A stretch of 64,000 bases of DNA. Origin: Tubulanus polymorphus. Lineage: Eukaryota > Nemertea > Palaeonemertea > Tubulaniformes > Tubulanidae. The notes beneath the pieces are model-generated. The model saw nothing but the letters and a program-made list of their open reading frames with translations. It did not search any database and was not told where the DNA came from. The stretch spans positions 783,855 to 847,854 of the forward strand of contig NC_134030.1 in NCBI RefSeq assembly GCF_964204645.1, in the 5' to 3' direction. The translations under genes and the position numbers were made by a program. This document shows, one piece after another, positions 34,478 to 47,249 of this stretch. Each line of letters begins with the position of its first letter. The stretch's first letter is position 1.

Positions 34478-34925
34478 ATGACTGTGCATACTTTCCCCTC
34501 ACTGGTCGCTGTTCACTTCATTGGTTGCAGCTATGAACAATCATCTCATCGATTGTGCATACTTCCCCCTCACTGGTTGCAGTTCACTTCATTGGTTGCA
34601 GCTATGAACAATCATCTCATTGATTGTGCATACTTTCCCCTCACTGGTCGCTGTTCACTTCATTGGTTGCAGCTATGAACAATCATCTCATTGATTGTGC
34701 ATACTTTCCCCTCACTGGTCGCTGTTCACTCCATTGGTTGCAGCTATGAACAATCATCTCATCGGTTGTGCATACTTTCCCCTCACTGGTTGCAGTTCAC
34801 TTCATTGGTTGCAGCTATGAACAATCATCTCATTGGTTGTGCATACTTTCCCTCACTGGTTACAGTTCAATCCATTGGTTGCAGCTATGAACAATCATCT
34901 CATTGATTGTGCATACTTTCCCCTC
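34478..34925. repeat. 71-bp array in unit 1 (CAGCTATGAACAATCATCTC)
   Basis: Units combine GGTTGCAGCTATGAACAATC, ATCTCATTGATTGTGCATAC and TTTCCCCTCACTGGTTGCAG. Homologous arrays: 37250-37625 and 40235-41370, with different unit numbers in each macrosatellite copy. Confidence 0.92.
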
Positions 34926-36524
34926 ATTGGTTGTAGTTTTCAGCTTAGGTTTGATGATGATAAATGCTGGTTTTATCAACGGCTCTACACGAGCAGTTGT
35001 CAAAATGTTCGAAGTCTTTGCCAGACTTCTTGTGGGTTCAATCTCTATAAGAAGACGCTTAAAGGGTTTCAATAGGAATACAGTTTGTTTACTCCAGCAA
35101 CAGATGTTCAAAGTCTAGAAAAGACTTGATATTTGCATATGATTCCTCTCTTCTCTCCTCTCTCATGAATAAGACACAAATCTGTTGTTGACTGCTGAAT
35201 CAATATTGATAGTAGCGAACGTTTAGTGTTCAGATATGATGAAAGTGTGTAAATTACTGCTAAATCAATTGGTGGTGATGAAAGTTTAGTGTTACAAAAC
35301 ACTGTGGGTGAATTACTGCTAAATCAATTGGTGGTGATGAAAGTTAAGTGTTACAAAACACTGTGGGTGAATTACTGCAAAATCAATTGGTAGTGATGAA
35401 AGTTAAGTGTTATAAAACATTGAAAGTGGGCGTCTTGAAACATTGATACGTGTACTTAAACAATGATAGATGTATTGAAACATTGATTTTAATGATTATT
35501 TAAACATTTTAAATATAATCTTAAAACTTTTTAATTTTCTAAACTTCATAGTATCTATTCATCAAATCTATTTCAGTTCAAATTTTGATATAGATTTAAC
35601 TGATATTCAATATTTTTAATTCTATCGAATAATTTTAATATTCAAAACAACTGAATGAATGCATTCAATCTTAGTTTGATCCGGATATCACTTGTTGCAT
35701 CTATTGTTTTAACAAGATTTTAACCTATAAGTTTGGAGCATTGATATTATTTCATTGCATTAGTCCCGCCTCCTCATTTATGGATGATGGTTGATTTCAG
35801 ATTTACAGCTCCTGATTACATTAATATTAATTCAATGCTACGTTATGTTTTGTTAGTTTATCTCATATAAACGTTTTCAAAGATGACTTGTAGAATTAAA
35901 ATTGCAGAGGTTGAAATAATTATAGAATTTTATAGAATTGTCTAAAATACCTAGTAACATATAAGTAGTATAGCTAGTGTTCCTCTGTTTACAAGTTGTC
36001 TAGTAGTACAACGTTAAACTGCCTCTTTTTAACAATACGTTTTATCCATACATTTTATCAGTGATTTTTATCTATTTGTCCTGTAGTACGACGTTAAACT
36101 GCCTCTTTTTAACAATACGTTTTATCCATACATTTTATCAGTGATTTTTATCTATTTGTCCTGTGGTACGACGTTAAACTGCCTCTTTTTAACCCCTTCT
36201 TTTTCTACCTCTATCCTTTCCCTTTCTACCTCTATCCTTTCCCTTTCTGTCTCTATCCTTTCCCTCTCTGTCTCTATCCTTTTCCTCTCTCTATCCTTTC
36301 CCTCTCTCTATCCTTTCCCTTTGTCTCTAACCCACTAACTCTCTTCCTCTTTCTCTAACCCACTAACTCTCTCCCTCTTTCTCTAACCCACTAACTCTCT
36401 CTTCCTCTCTCTCTAACCCACTAACTCTCTCCTCTCCTTTCTTCCTCTCACCGCTCTCCTTCCTCCCTTCTCTCTCCCTTCTCTCTCTCTCTCCACACTC
36501 TCCTCTCTCTCTTTCTCTCTCCTA

Positions 36525-36555
<31 letters not shown>

Positions 36556-39500
36556 TGTAAATATTGTAAATATGTAGATAGTAGTTTTTATTTCTCTTGT
36601 AAATATTGTAAATTTGTAAATAGTAGTTTTCATTTCTCTTGTAAATATTGTAAATTTGTAAATAGTAGTTTTTATTTTTCTTTTAAATATTGTAAATATG
36701 TAAATAGTAGTTTTTATTTTTCTTGTAGATATTGTAAATTTGTAAATAGTTATCCATTTTTTTTTATTAGTGTATATATATATATATATTTATGATTTTA
36801 ATTTTTTCTGTATATTATATTCCGGAATATTTTCTTTTTAAAACAATTATTTGTACTTTTTAAAGAAAACGTTTTAAATTTTCAAACTAAAGTATTTATT
36901 TTTTAATTGAAACTATTTTAGAGGCGATTTTAATCATTTTCATCGGAACACACTTTATTCAATACAACAAAATGAATGCATTCAATCTTGGTTTCAAACT
37001 ATTACTTTTCACTTTTTACATACATTCGTAGCATTGATACCATAACATTAAATTAGTCCCTCCTCCTTTTGATTTAATATTTGAAAGAAGATTCTAGTTA
37101 AGCATATATTACTAAGCGATTTACATCGAAGGCATTTTGTCACAGGCAAAAGAGAATTTGTCAAGAAATAAGGATTGGAGTGATGTTGCTTCCTGTGATC
37201 TCTGATCTGTTAGCTTGCAAGTGTATTTAACCATCACTTGTTTGTAAATGACTGTGCATACTTTCCCCTCACTGGTCGCTGTTCACTTCATTGGTTGCAG
37301 CTATGAACAATCATCTCATCGATTGTGCATACTTCCCCCTCACTGGTTGCAGTTCACTTCATTGGTTGCAGCTATGAACAATCATCTCATTGGTTGTGCA
37401 TACTTTCCCTTACTGGTTACAGTTCAATCCATTGGTTGCAAGTATGAACAATCATCTCATCGATTGTGCATACTTTCCCCTCATTGGTTGTAGTTCACTT
37501 CATTGGTTGCAGCAATGAACAATCGTCTCATTGGTTGTGCATACTTTCCCTCACTGGTTACAGTTCAATCCATTGGTTGCAGCTATGAACAATCATCTCA
37601 TTGATTGTGCATACTTTCCCCTCATTGGTTGTAGTTTTCAGCTTAGGTTTGATGATGATAAATGCTGGTTTTATCAACGGCTCTACACGAGCAGTTGTCA
37701 AAATGTTCGAAGTCTTTGCCAGACTTCTTGTGGGTTCAATCTCTATAAGAAGACGCTTAAAGGGTTTCAATAGGAATACAGTTTGTTTACTCCAGCAACA
37801 GATGTTCAAAGTCTAGAAAAGACTTGATATTTGCATATGATTCCTCTCTCTCCTCTCTCATGAATAAGACACAAATCTGTTGTTGACTGCTGAATCAATA
37901 TTGATTGTAGCGAACGTTTAGTGTTCAGATATGATGAAAGTGTGTAAATTACTGCTAAATCAATTGGTGGTGATGAAAGTTTAGTGTTACAAAACACTGT
38001 GGGTGAATTACTGCTAAATCAATTGGTAGTGATGAAAGTTAAGTGTTAGAAAACACTGTGGGTAAATTACTGCAAAATCAATTGGTAGTGATGAAAGTTA
38101 AGTGTTAGAAAACACTGTGGGTGAATTACTGCAAAATCAATTGGTAGTGATGAAAGTTAAGTGTTAGAAAACACTGTGGGTAAATTACTGCAAAATCAAT
38201 TGGTAGTGATGAAAGTTAAGTGTTAGAAAACACTGTGGGTGAATTACTGCTAAATCAATTGGTAGTGATGAAAGTTAAGTGTTATAAAACATTGAAAGTG
38301 GGCGTCTTGAAACATTGATACGTGTACTTAAACAATGATAGATGTATTGAAACATTGATTTTAATGATTATTTAAACATTTTAAATATAATCTTAAAACT
38401 TTTTAATTTTCTAAACTTCATAGTATCTATACATCAAATCTATTTCAGTTCAAATTTTGATAAAGATTTAACTGATATTCAATATTTTAATTCTATCGAA
38501 TAATTTTAATATTCAAAACAACTGAATGAATGCATTCAATCTTAGTTTGATACTGATATCACTTGTTGCATCTATTGTTTTAACAAGATTTTAACCTATA
38601 AGTTTGGAGCATTGATATTATTTCATTGCATTAGTCCCGCCTCCTCATTTATGGCTGATGGTTGATTTCAGATTTACAGCTCCTGATTACATTAATATTA
38701 ATTCAATGCTACGTTATGTTTTGTTAGTTTATCTCATATAAACGTTTTCAAAGATGACTTGTAGAATTAAAATTGCAGAGGTTGAAATAATTATAGAATT
38801 TTATAGAATTGTCTAAAATACCTAGTAACATATAAGTAGTATAGCTAGTGTTCCTCTGTTTACAAGTTGTCTAGTAGTACAACGTTAAACTGCCTCTTTT
38901 TAACAATACGTTTTATCCATACATTTTATCAGTGATTTTTATCTATTTGTCCTGTAGTACGACGTTAAACTGCCTCTTTTTAACAATACGTTTTATCCAT
39001 ACATTTTATCAGTGATTTTTATCTATTTGTCCTGTGGTACGACGTTAAACTGCCTCTTTTTAACCCCTTCTTTTTCTACCTCTATCCTTTCCCTTTCTAC
39101 CTCTATCCTTTCCCTTTCTGTCTCTATCCTTTCCCTCTCTGTCTCTATCCTTTTCCTCTCTCTATCCTTTCCCTCTCTCTATCCTTTCCCTTTGTCTCTA
39201 ACCCACTAACTCTCTTCCTCTTTCTCTAACCCACTAACTCTCTCCCTCTTTCTCTAACCCACTAACTCTCTCTTCCTCTCTCTCTAACCCACTAACTCTC
39301 TCCTCTCCTTTCTTCCTCTCACCGCTCTCCTTCCTCCCTTCTCTCTCCCTTCTCTCTCTCTCCACACTCTCCTCTCTCTCTCTCTTTCTCTCTCCTATCT
39401 CTCTCTTTCTCTCTCTTTCTCTTTGTCTTGTAAATATTGTAAATATGTAGATAGTAGTTTTTATTTCTCTTGTAAATATTGTAAATTTGTAAATAGTAGT

Positions 39501-41689
39501 TTTTATTTCTCTTGTAAATATTGTAAATATGTAAATAGTAGTTTTTATTTTTCTTGTAGATATTGTAAATTTGTAAATAGTAGTTTTTATTTCTCTCTTG
39601 TAAATATTGTAAATTTGTAAATAGTAGTTTTTATTTCTCTCTTGTAAATATTGTAAATTTGTAAATAGTAGTTTTTATTTCTCTTGTAAATATTGTAAAT
39701 ATGTAAATAGTAGTTTTTATTTTTCTTGTAGATATTGTAAATTTGTAAGTAGTAATCCATTTTTTTTATTAGTGTATATATATATATACATTCCGGAATA
39801 TTTTCTTTTTTAAACAATTATTTGTACATTTTAAAGAAAACGTTTTAAATTTTCAAACTTAAAATATTTATTTTTTAGTTGAAACTATTTTAGAGGCGAT
39901 TTTAATCATTTTCATCGGAACACACTTTATTCAATACAACAAGATGAATGCATTCAATCTTGGTTTAAAACTATTACTCTCTTTTTACATACATTCGTAA
40001 CATTAGATTAGTCCCTCCTTTTGATTTAATATTTGAAAGAAGATTCTAGTTAAGCATATATTACTAAGCGTTCTACATCGAAAACATTTTGTCACAGGCT
40101 AAAGAGCATTTTATATTATATGTCAAGAAATAAGGATTGGATTGATGTTGCTTCCTGTGATCTCTGATCTGTTAGCTTGCAAGTGTATTTAACCATCACT
40201 TGTTTGTAAATGACTGTGCAAATTTTCCCCTCACTGGTCGCTGTTCACTCCATTGGTTGCAGCTATGAACAATCATCTCATTGATTGTGCATACTTTCCC
40301 CTCACTGGTTTGCGATATAATTCCCCCTCACTGGTTGCTGTTCACTCCATTGGTTGCAGCTATGAACAATCATCTCTTTTGATTGTGCATACTTTTCCCT
40401 CACTGGTTGCAGTTCATTCCATTGGTTGCAGCTATGAACAATCATCTCATTGATTGAGGATTCTTCCCCCTCACTGGTTGCAGTTCTCTCCATTGGTTGC
40501 AGCTATGAACAATCATCTCATTTATTGTGCATACTTTCCCCTCACTGGTTGCAGTTCACTCCATTGGTTGCAGCTATGAACAATCATCTCATTGATTGTG
40601 CATACTTTCCCCTCACTGGTTGTCACTTCATTCGTTGCAGCTATGAACAATCATCTCATTGATTGAGGATACTTCCCCCTCACTGGTTGCAGCTCACTCC
40701 ATTGGTTGCAGCTATGAACAATCATCTCATTGATTGTGCATACTTCCCCCTCACTGGTTGCAGTTCACTCCATTGGTTGCAGCTATGAACAATCATCTCA
40801 TTTATTGTGCATACTTTCCCCTCACTGGTTGCAGTTCACTCCATTGGTTGCAGCTATGAACAATCATCTCATTGATTGTGCATACTTTCCCCTCACTGGT
40901 TGCAGTTCATTCCATTGGTTGCAGCTATGAACAATCGTCTCATTGATTGAGCATACTTCCCCCTCACTGGTTGTCACTTCATTGGTTGCAGCTATGAACA
41001 ATCATCTCATTGATTGTGCATACTTCCCCTCACTGGTTGCAGTTCACTCCATTGGTTGCAGCTATGAACAATCATCTCATTGATTGAGCATACTTCCCCC
41101 TCACTGGTTGCAGTTTGCTCAATTGGTTGCAGCTATGAACAATCATCTCATTGATTGTGCATACTTCCCCCTCACTGGTTGCAGTTCATTCCATTGGTTG
41201 CAGCTATGAACAATCATCTCATTGATTGTGCATACTTACCCCTCACTGGTTGTCACTTCATTGGTTGCTATGAGCTATGAACAATCATCTCATTGATTGT
41301 GCATACTTCCCCCTCACTGGTTGTCACTTCATTGGTTGCAGCTATGAACTATCATCTCATTGATTGTGCATGGGTAAATTACTGCAGAATCAACATCTCC
41401 TTCGAATGTAAAGACGAAATGTGACATTGACGAACAGTCAGTAACTTCAGGCGAGGCTGATATTGAGTTTTCTTCCTTTACCTTCTTCAAGTGTCAAAAT
41501 AGATGTGACATTTACTGAATTGTTGGTGACAAACAACACTGATTGCTGCTTTAGTTGATTACGGGTTGTTGATTACTGCTGCATCTCAATGGCGTCGCTG
41601 ATAACTGCCATAAACTACATCTCTCCTTTGGTGTAAGTGAAAATGTTAACATTCACATTTTCATCATTTCATTTGAATGTACAGTCACT

Positions 41690-42050
41690 CTGCGATATAT
41701 CTTAAATCTTCAGTTGGTAGTTCCATGTATACTGGCAAATCGTGTACAGTTAAAATGGAAAATCGCAATTGAGCAAACATGATTAAGTATCACAATTTGC
41801 CAGCATCTGTATACATGGAACCACCACCCGAAGATTGACATATTTACGTAGCTATCACATGACAGCATCTTTGACTATATACAGTTAAAATGGTAAAACG
41901 CAATTGAGCAAACGTGATTAAGGATCACAATTTGCCAGCATCTGTACACATGGAACCACCACCCGAAGATTGGCATCTTTGACTATATACAGTTAAAATG
42001 GAAAATCGCAATTGAGCAAATGTGATGAGGTATCACAATTTCTATACAGA
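41690..42050. repeat. About 118-bp repeat, three copies
   Basis: TACAGTTAAAATGGAAAATC then GCAATTGAGCAAAC and TGGAACCACCACCCGAAGAT recur near 41745, 41880 and 41988. It separates the macrosatellite from the next 59-bp array. Confidence 0.8.
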
Positions 42051-42057
42051 AAATGAT

Positions 42058-42835
42058 TGGTGATGAAAGTTAAGTTAAAGAAAGTTAAGTGTTACAAAAC
42101 ACTGTGGGTGAATTACTGTTAAATCAAAAGTTGGTGATGAAAGTTAAGTGTAACAAAACACTGTGGGTGAATTACTGCTAAATCAAAAGTTGGTGATGAA
42201 AGTTAAGTGTTACAAAACACTGTTGGTGAATTACTGTTAAATCAAAAGTTGGTGATGAAAGTTAACTGTTACAAAACACTGTTGGTGAATTACTGTTAAA
42301 TCAAAAGTTGGTGATGAAAGTTAAGTGTTACAAAACACTGTGGGTGAAATTCTGTTTAATCAATAGTTGGTGATGAAAGTTAAGTGTTACAAAACACTGT
42401 TGGTGAATTACTGTTTAATCAAAAGTTGGTGATGAAAGTTAAGTGTTACAAAACACTGTGGGTGAATTACTGTTTAAATTAAAAGTTGGTGATGAAAGTT
42501 AAGTGTTACAAAACACTGTGGGTGAATTACTGTTAAATCAAAAGTTGGTGATGAAAGTTAAGTGTTACAAAACACTGTGGGTGAATTACTGATTAATCAA
42601 AAGTTGGTGATGAAAGTTAAGTGTTAAAAACACTGTTGGTGAATTACTGTTAAATCAAAAGTTGGTGATGAAAGTTAAGTGTTACAAAACACTGTGGGTG
42701 AATTACTGTTAAATCAATTGTTGGTGATGAAAGTTAAGTGTTAAAAAACACTTTTGGTAAATTACTGCTAAATCAGTCAGTAGTGATAAATTAGTGATTA
42801 AATAAGTTAAATGTTACAAAACACTGTGGTTGAAT
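42058..42835. repeat. 59-bp array with AGTGTT/AACACT hairpin
   Basis: GTTGGTGATGAAAGTTAAGT then GTTACAAAACACTGTGGGTG repeats at 59-bp steps (42130, 42189 and onward), about 13 units. Each unit holds the inverted pair AGTGTT-N4-AACACT. Closely related units lie at 35270-35420 and 37930-38290 in the macrosatellite. Confidence 0.93.
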
Positions 42836-43114
42836 TAGTAAGAAGTTTAGTGTTAAAATTTAAGTTTAATCCCTTCTCCTTCCCTTCTTGAATTGACAAG
42901 TAAATTCTGACATTAACTGAATTGTCAGTGACTTGTACTCCACTTAAGGAGTGATAAAATTGTCAGCATCTAAACTCTGATGATGAGGTTAACCAGTTTC
43001 TAAGTCTGTGAGCCGACAGTGTAAAAAACTGTTAGAATTCAAATTGTTTTAAACATCTTCAGAAAGATGGTTGATCATCGTAAACACTGGTGAAAACAAT
43101 TGACATCTCAATTT

Positions 43115-43255
43115 GCACTTGACTTCCCACTTTGCACTTGACGTCTCACTATGCACTTGACGTCCCACTATGCACTTGACGTTTCACTTTGCACTTGACG
43201 TCTCACTTTGCACTTGATGTCTCACTTTGCACTTGACGTCTCACTTTGCACTTGC
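43115..43255. repeat. 19-bp tandem array with TGACGTC
   Basis: CACTTGACGTCTCACTTTG recurs at 19-bp steps (43211, 43230, 43249 among about eight units). Each unit presents a CRE-like TGACGT half site. Confidence 0.88.
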
Positions 43256-43559
43256 ACCGACGCATCAATTGCACTAAACAGCACTGGCACACCCGCGGGT
43301 CCATGCGCATGGTAAGCAAATTGATCAGCATGCAGCATGCCATCTTTGTGTGTGGAAAGAATTTACAAACAGCTGTGAGTTTAAAATTAAGGAACATTAA
43401 GAAACGTATTATTTGTATCATTCCTTGTACAATCTCAAATAACGATGATGTAAAGAAAAATATAATAGCAATTTTATGATAGTAAAAATATCAAAATGTC
43501 AAATAGTTAAATATCAATTTGTAAAACAAGAGGAAAGAGGAAGATGAAAGTACCAGAAA

Positions 43560-45190
43560 GAGAAGTGTTGGATTGGTGTCTGTTGTCAGCAGAAATCTGA
43601 GGTACTCTACTGAGGAATCTCCACGCCCCAAACAGAGAGTTCAAGATGATACTGAAAGTTCCTGAGGTTCTGAGAAATTTCACTAAGTAAAGACTATAAA
43701 TCAGGTATAGTATAAATTGCTATAAATTTCTTTGTTGATAAGAATGTTCTCAACTAGGACGGTAAGTTAGTATTACATGTATTTCATATTTCCCTGTTGT
43801 AGCGTGTATTGATTTGGTCATCAAGTACAAAATACCAAACGATTGACAGGAAACATTCAGGATTGTTCCAGTTACTGTTGAGAAATATTCAAGGTGTCAC
43901 GAGTGTGAATCAACTATAAGTCAGGTAAATGTGTACTTGATATAAATTTCTTTGCAGGAACAGTCGACTCAAAGAAGATGGTTACTTTTATTTTATGTAT
44001 TTTTGTTGTAGCCAGTGGACTGTTGTTGTTAGAGACGCTCAAAACCAGAGGAAAGGAAACATCAGAGTTCAGGAAGTGTTGAGCAAATTCCTCAAGGTCC
44101 GAGTCATGAATCTGAATTGACTATAAATCAGGTAAAATTGAAATTAGATGAATTTTGTTTTTATGAAGAGTCATGAATGAAAATCATAGTTTATATTTAG
44201 TACATTGTTGTTGTAGTTAGTATTGAGTTATTCGTCACACAATACCAGATATCAAGATGGAAACGATACCAATGATGCAGATCAATTTGTTCATGAAAAA
44301 CCTAAGAGTCATGTGTCTGAATCTACTAAAAATCAGGTATAATCGAAATCTATTTTCAAGAAGAGCCTCAAAAATGATATCATTATTCATATTTTGTGTT
44401 TTGTCATTGTAGTTTTGAGCTTGTGGTTGGCTGTAGAATATCAGCTGACAGGAAAAGATCAAATCAGAGATGCTGACCATTTTCTCTGTCAATTCAGTGA
44501 CTGTTACCACGAGTTATCGTAGTTCCAGAGATGCCGACCAATTTCTCCGTCAAATCGGAACTTTCAGTGTTTGTTACCGCACGTAGTTCCAGAGATGCCG
44601 ACCAATTTCTCCGTCAAATCAGAACTTTCAGTGTTTGTTACCGCGAGTTATCGTAGTTCCAGAGATGCCGACCAATTTCTCCGTCAAATCAGAACTTTCA
44701 GTGTTTGTTACCGCGAGTTATCGTAGTTCCAGAGATGCCGACCAATTTCTCCGTCAAATCAGAACTTTCAGTCATTGTTACCACGAGTTAGCGCAGTTCC
44801 AGAGATGCCGACCAATTTCTCCGTCAAATCGGAACTTTCAGTGTTTGTTACCACGAGTTATCGTAGTTCCAGAGATGCCGACCAATTTCTCCGTCAAATC
44901 GGGACTTTCAGTGTTTGTTACCGCACGTTAACGTAGTTCCAGAGATGCCGACCAATTTCTCCGTCAAATCAGAACTTTCAGTGTTTGTTACCGCGAGTTA
45001 GCGTAGTTCCAGAGATGGCGAGGAATTTCTCCGTCAAAAAGCAGAGAGATATTTCACTGTTGAGGAATTCTCTGTGTTAATAATCATGACTTGTCATTTT
45101 AAGTTTATTTATCATAAGAGCTGATTGATAGCTTCAGTATAGGTTGAATGTAAATACAAATTGTACATCTATTGAAAAATAAATATGAAT
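43560..45190 (+). ncRNA. Predicted non-coding transcript made of duplicated exon cassettes
   Basis: Cassettes of about 120 bp lie between GTTGTAG acceptors and AATCAG/GTA donors: 43803-43924, 44012-44131, 44217-44336, with a first ending at donor 43705 and a terminal one from 44413. Cassette-plus-intron spacing is about 205-220 bp. Frames are interrupted (for example the second ends in CAACTATAA), so protein coding is unlikely. The terminal exon would run through the 70-bp array to AATAAA at 45178-45183. Splice sites are preserved across the copies while the cassette bodies have diverged, which suggests selection for splicing. Confidence 0.45.
44510..45035. repeat. About 70-bp array, eight units
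   Basis: AGTTCCAGAGATGCCGACCA then ATTTCTCCGTCAAATCAGAA repeats at 64-70-bp steps. The last unit is mutated (GATGGCGAGGAATTTC). Confidence 0.93.
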
Positions 45191-45912
45191 TGATGGTTTG
45201 ATTGGCTGGATTGTTGTTGAATCTGATTGTGGGTTATCAATTACTGATTTGCTACGACTTGTTTTAAATGCATACATTTCAAGGAGCTTATTTTTGTTGT
45301 GTTGGTTAAATAATTTTGTAAATGATAATTGAGGACGTCAAACGTTGGTTTAGAGTTTTGTTACAGTGATTAATGTGAGCACTGTGAGATTGTACTCATA
45401 ACTTTGCGTTTGTTTTTGTAAATACATTTATTTCTTTAAAATGATTGTTTTTGTGTTGCATCACATTCTGACGATGTTAAACTCTTAACTCAAGATACAC
45501 AGTTTGCTCTTGACTTGTTTGATTATTATATTGATGAATACATTGATTTTATGGTGTTTGATTATCTGTTGAACTATTGTTTATGAATTCCAATTGAACT
45601 ACTAACCACTAGTTGTTTTAACATCAGTATCATCAGTGGTCAGTTGTTCGCTACAAATTGTATGTGTTATTTTTTCTTTATATAATGTACGGTGGACTCT
45701 CTCTTAACTGGAATCATTTCAAGTCTTGTTACTTTTATCCTGGAGTTATCATTCTCCAAGCTTACATCGGACTAAACACATTGAACTATTTCATTGAAAT
45801 TCTTTTATCTGCAGGTGACAATTATCACCTTGTCTTAATTGATTCGAGTTAGTCAAGTCTATTGTAGATAGATTCTTTTTTCTCTGGAAGTGAATTGAAT
45901 GAAATGAGACGA
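45191..45912. other. Stretch without a recognised gene
   Basis: AT-rich. A plus-strand open frame at about 45658-45852 is hydrophobic, without recognisable features. Confidence 0.35.
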
Positions 45913-46071
45913 CAGTTGAACCTCATTGAACCCTCGATTCTGTTCAAGACAAAACCTGTTTATTACGATCAGATTTCCAGCAGGTCCCGGCAAATTTACA
46001 TCGATCCTTATTTGGATAATACAACAATTTCACTTCGCCCATAATATTTGTAGTTAACTAAGGTTCCACTG
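45913..46071. mobile_element. Degenerate mariner/pogo-like MITE
   Basis: The left end CAGTTGAACCTCATTGAAC and right end AAGGTTCCACTG plus TA match the family at 16986 and 49651, with more decay and no clear left TA. Confidence 0.5.
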
Positions 46072-46128
46072 TAAAATGAGGACTTCAAACCATTCTCACT
46101 GTTGTAGAGACTTTCTTTATTAAAGTTA

Positions 46129-46361
46129 TCAGTCTGATTACTCCTAGATTATATTAATGCATGTATCAATCTGCAGCAGCTTGGCACTACCCTGAGGATA
46201 CTACAGTGCCCACCCATACCCTTCGGACTTGTCACCTTCTACATAATCTGAAGTGATCTTGAAACACAGCTTGAACCATCCACCCCTTTCAGAATGTCTG
46301 GGGTCCAGGTTACAGATTGACACCTTTCACTACGACTCGGCTAGGAGTAATCGGACCGATC
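46129..46361. mobile_element. About 230-bp element with 20-bp terminal inverted repeats
   Basis: TCAGTCTGATTACTCCTAGA at the left is answered by CTAGGAGTAATCGGACCGAT at the right. The interior is not coding. A MITE of unknown superfamily is the simplest reading. Confidence 0.5.
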
Positions 46362-46559
46362 TTGTCCCATTACTCTAAGGTCTCGGAGACTTTCATGTAT
46401 TTGACTATTTATGCAGCTACCAACCTGCATTTAGGACACTAATTCATCCTTTAATGGAATAATAATCAATTTGTCTTTTCTCAATTGTTTCCTTGAGTAT
46501 ATTCTGTACTACACTGAAAAATAACTGTACCCGGTACAAACTCCATCGATAGTTACTCT

Positions 46560-46885
46560 AGCTATTTCTGATCGGCCCTGATGCTGTTTAGAGGATGTAC
46601 AGGGGTGTCCCGGGTTCGAACTCAGTAATTACTGATACTGATTCCGAGTGGTCCTGATGCTGTATAGAGAAGAACAGGAGTGTCCCGGGTTCGAACCTAG
46701 TAATTACTGACACTGATTCAGATTGGTCCTGATACTGAATAGAGGATGTACAGGGGTGCCCCGGGTTCGAACCCAGTAATTACTGACACTGATTCAGAGT
46801 GGTCCTGATGCTGAATAGAGGATGTACAGGGGTGTCCCGGATTCGAACTCAGTAATCACTGATATTGATTCAGAGTGGTCCTGGT
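46560..46885. repeat. 76-bp tandem repeat with tRNA-B-box-like core, four units
   Basis: TTCGAA lies at 46615, 46690, 46766 and 46842. Each unit reads GGATGTACAGGGGTGTCCC then GGGTTCGAACCCAGTAATTA. GGTTCGAACCC is a good RNA polymerase III B-box match, so the unit may derive from a tRNA-type SINE. Confidence 0.8.
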
Positions 46886-47145
46886 GGAGGCCGGTGTCCC
46901 GAGAGGCATTTCCTTATGATTCCAATAAGAGTAAAGACAACGATGCAGTTAAAAGATAACGACAGTTGTAACGATTTGGAATATTAGTTTTTTTCTGAAA
47001 TTAGAATTATTTAGACACGATTTGAATTGTTGAAGTCACGGATCCCAGACGCCGGATCATCGTGGCGTTACCACCTAACTTCTTTATTCAATATAGTATA
47101 TTTGTATTGACTTTGACTGTACCGTGCTGCCACCGTTTCTAAAAT
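46886..47145. other. Stretch upstream of NKAPD1 promoter
   Basis: No feature assigned before the YY1-like motif. Confidence 0.3.
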
Positions 47146-47159
47146 CCAAGATGGCCGCG
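47146..47159 (+). promoter_or_regulatory. YY1-like promoter motif (CCAAGATGGCCGCG)
   Basis: CCAAGATGGCCGCG matches the AAGATGGCGGC-type YY1 site found at many animal housekeeping promoters, often just downstream of the start site. It lies about 370 bp upstream of the NKAPD1 start codon in GC-richer DNA. The transcription start is not determined. Confidence 0.5.
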
Positions 47160-47249
47160 CCCACGAACCTGCGAAAAAAATAAGCATGGCGAAAGCGCAA
47201 CTTGCTAATTAACATGTTTGACCTTATTTGACATGCATCGAGAATGTAA

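Larger units (their letters stand above)
32795..41385. repeat. Compound macrosatellite: three units of about 2.7-2.9 kb
   Basis: GATTTTAATGATTATTT begins units at 32795, 35485 and 38357. Each unit runs in the same order: AT-rich block with AATGAATGCATTCAATCTT; TGACGTTAAACTGCCTC (the paired frames start at 33371, 36141, 39012); pyrimidine microsatellite (TCTCTATCCTTTCCC, CTAACCCACTAACTCTC); 38-42-bp TTGTAAATATTGTAAATTTG repeats; TTCCGGAATATTTTC; a 71-bp array; and, in units 1 and 2, a 59-bp array. Units 1 and 2 are nearly identical over long stretches, so duplication is recent. Open frames in it repeat with the unit and look like shadows. Unit 3 has the longest 71-bp array (about 40240-41370). 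Confidence 0.92.

Noticed and set aside
34860-35118. ORFs on both strands of unit 1 duplicated at 37558-37816
   Set aside because: Identity comes from the recent macrosatellite duplication; neither frame has a recognisable domain.
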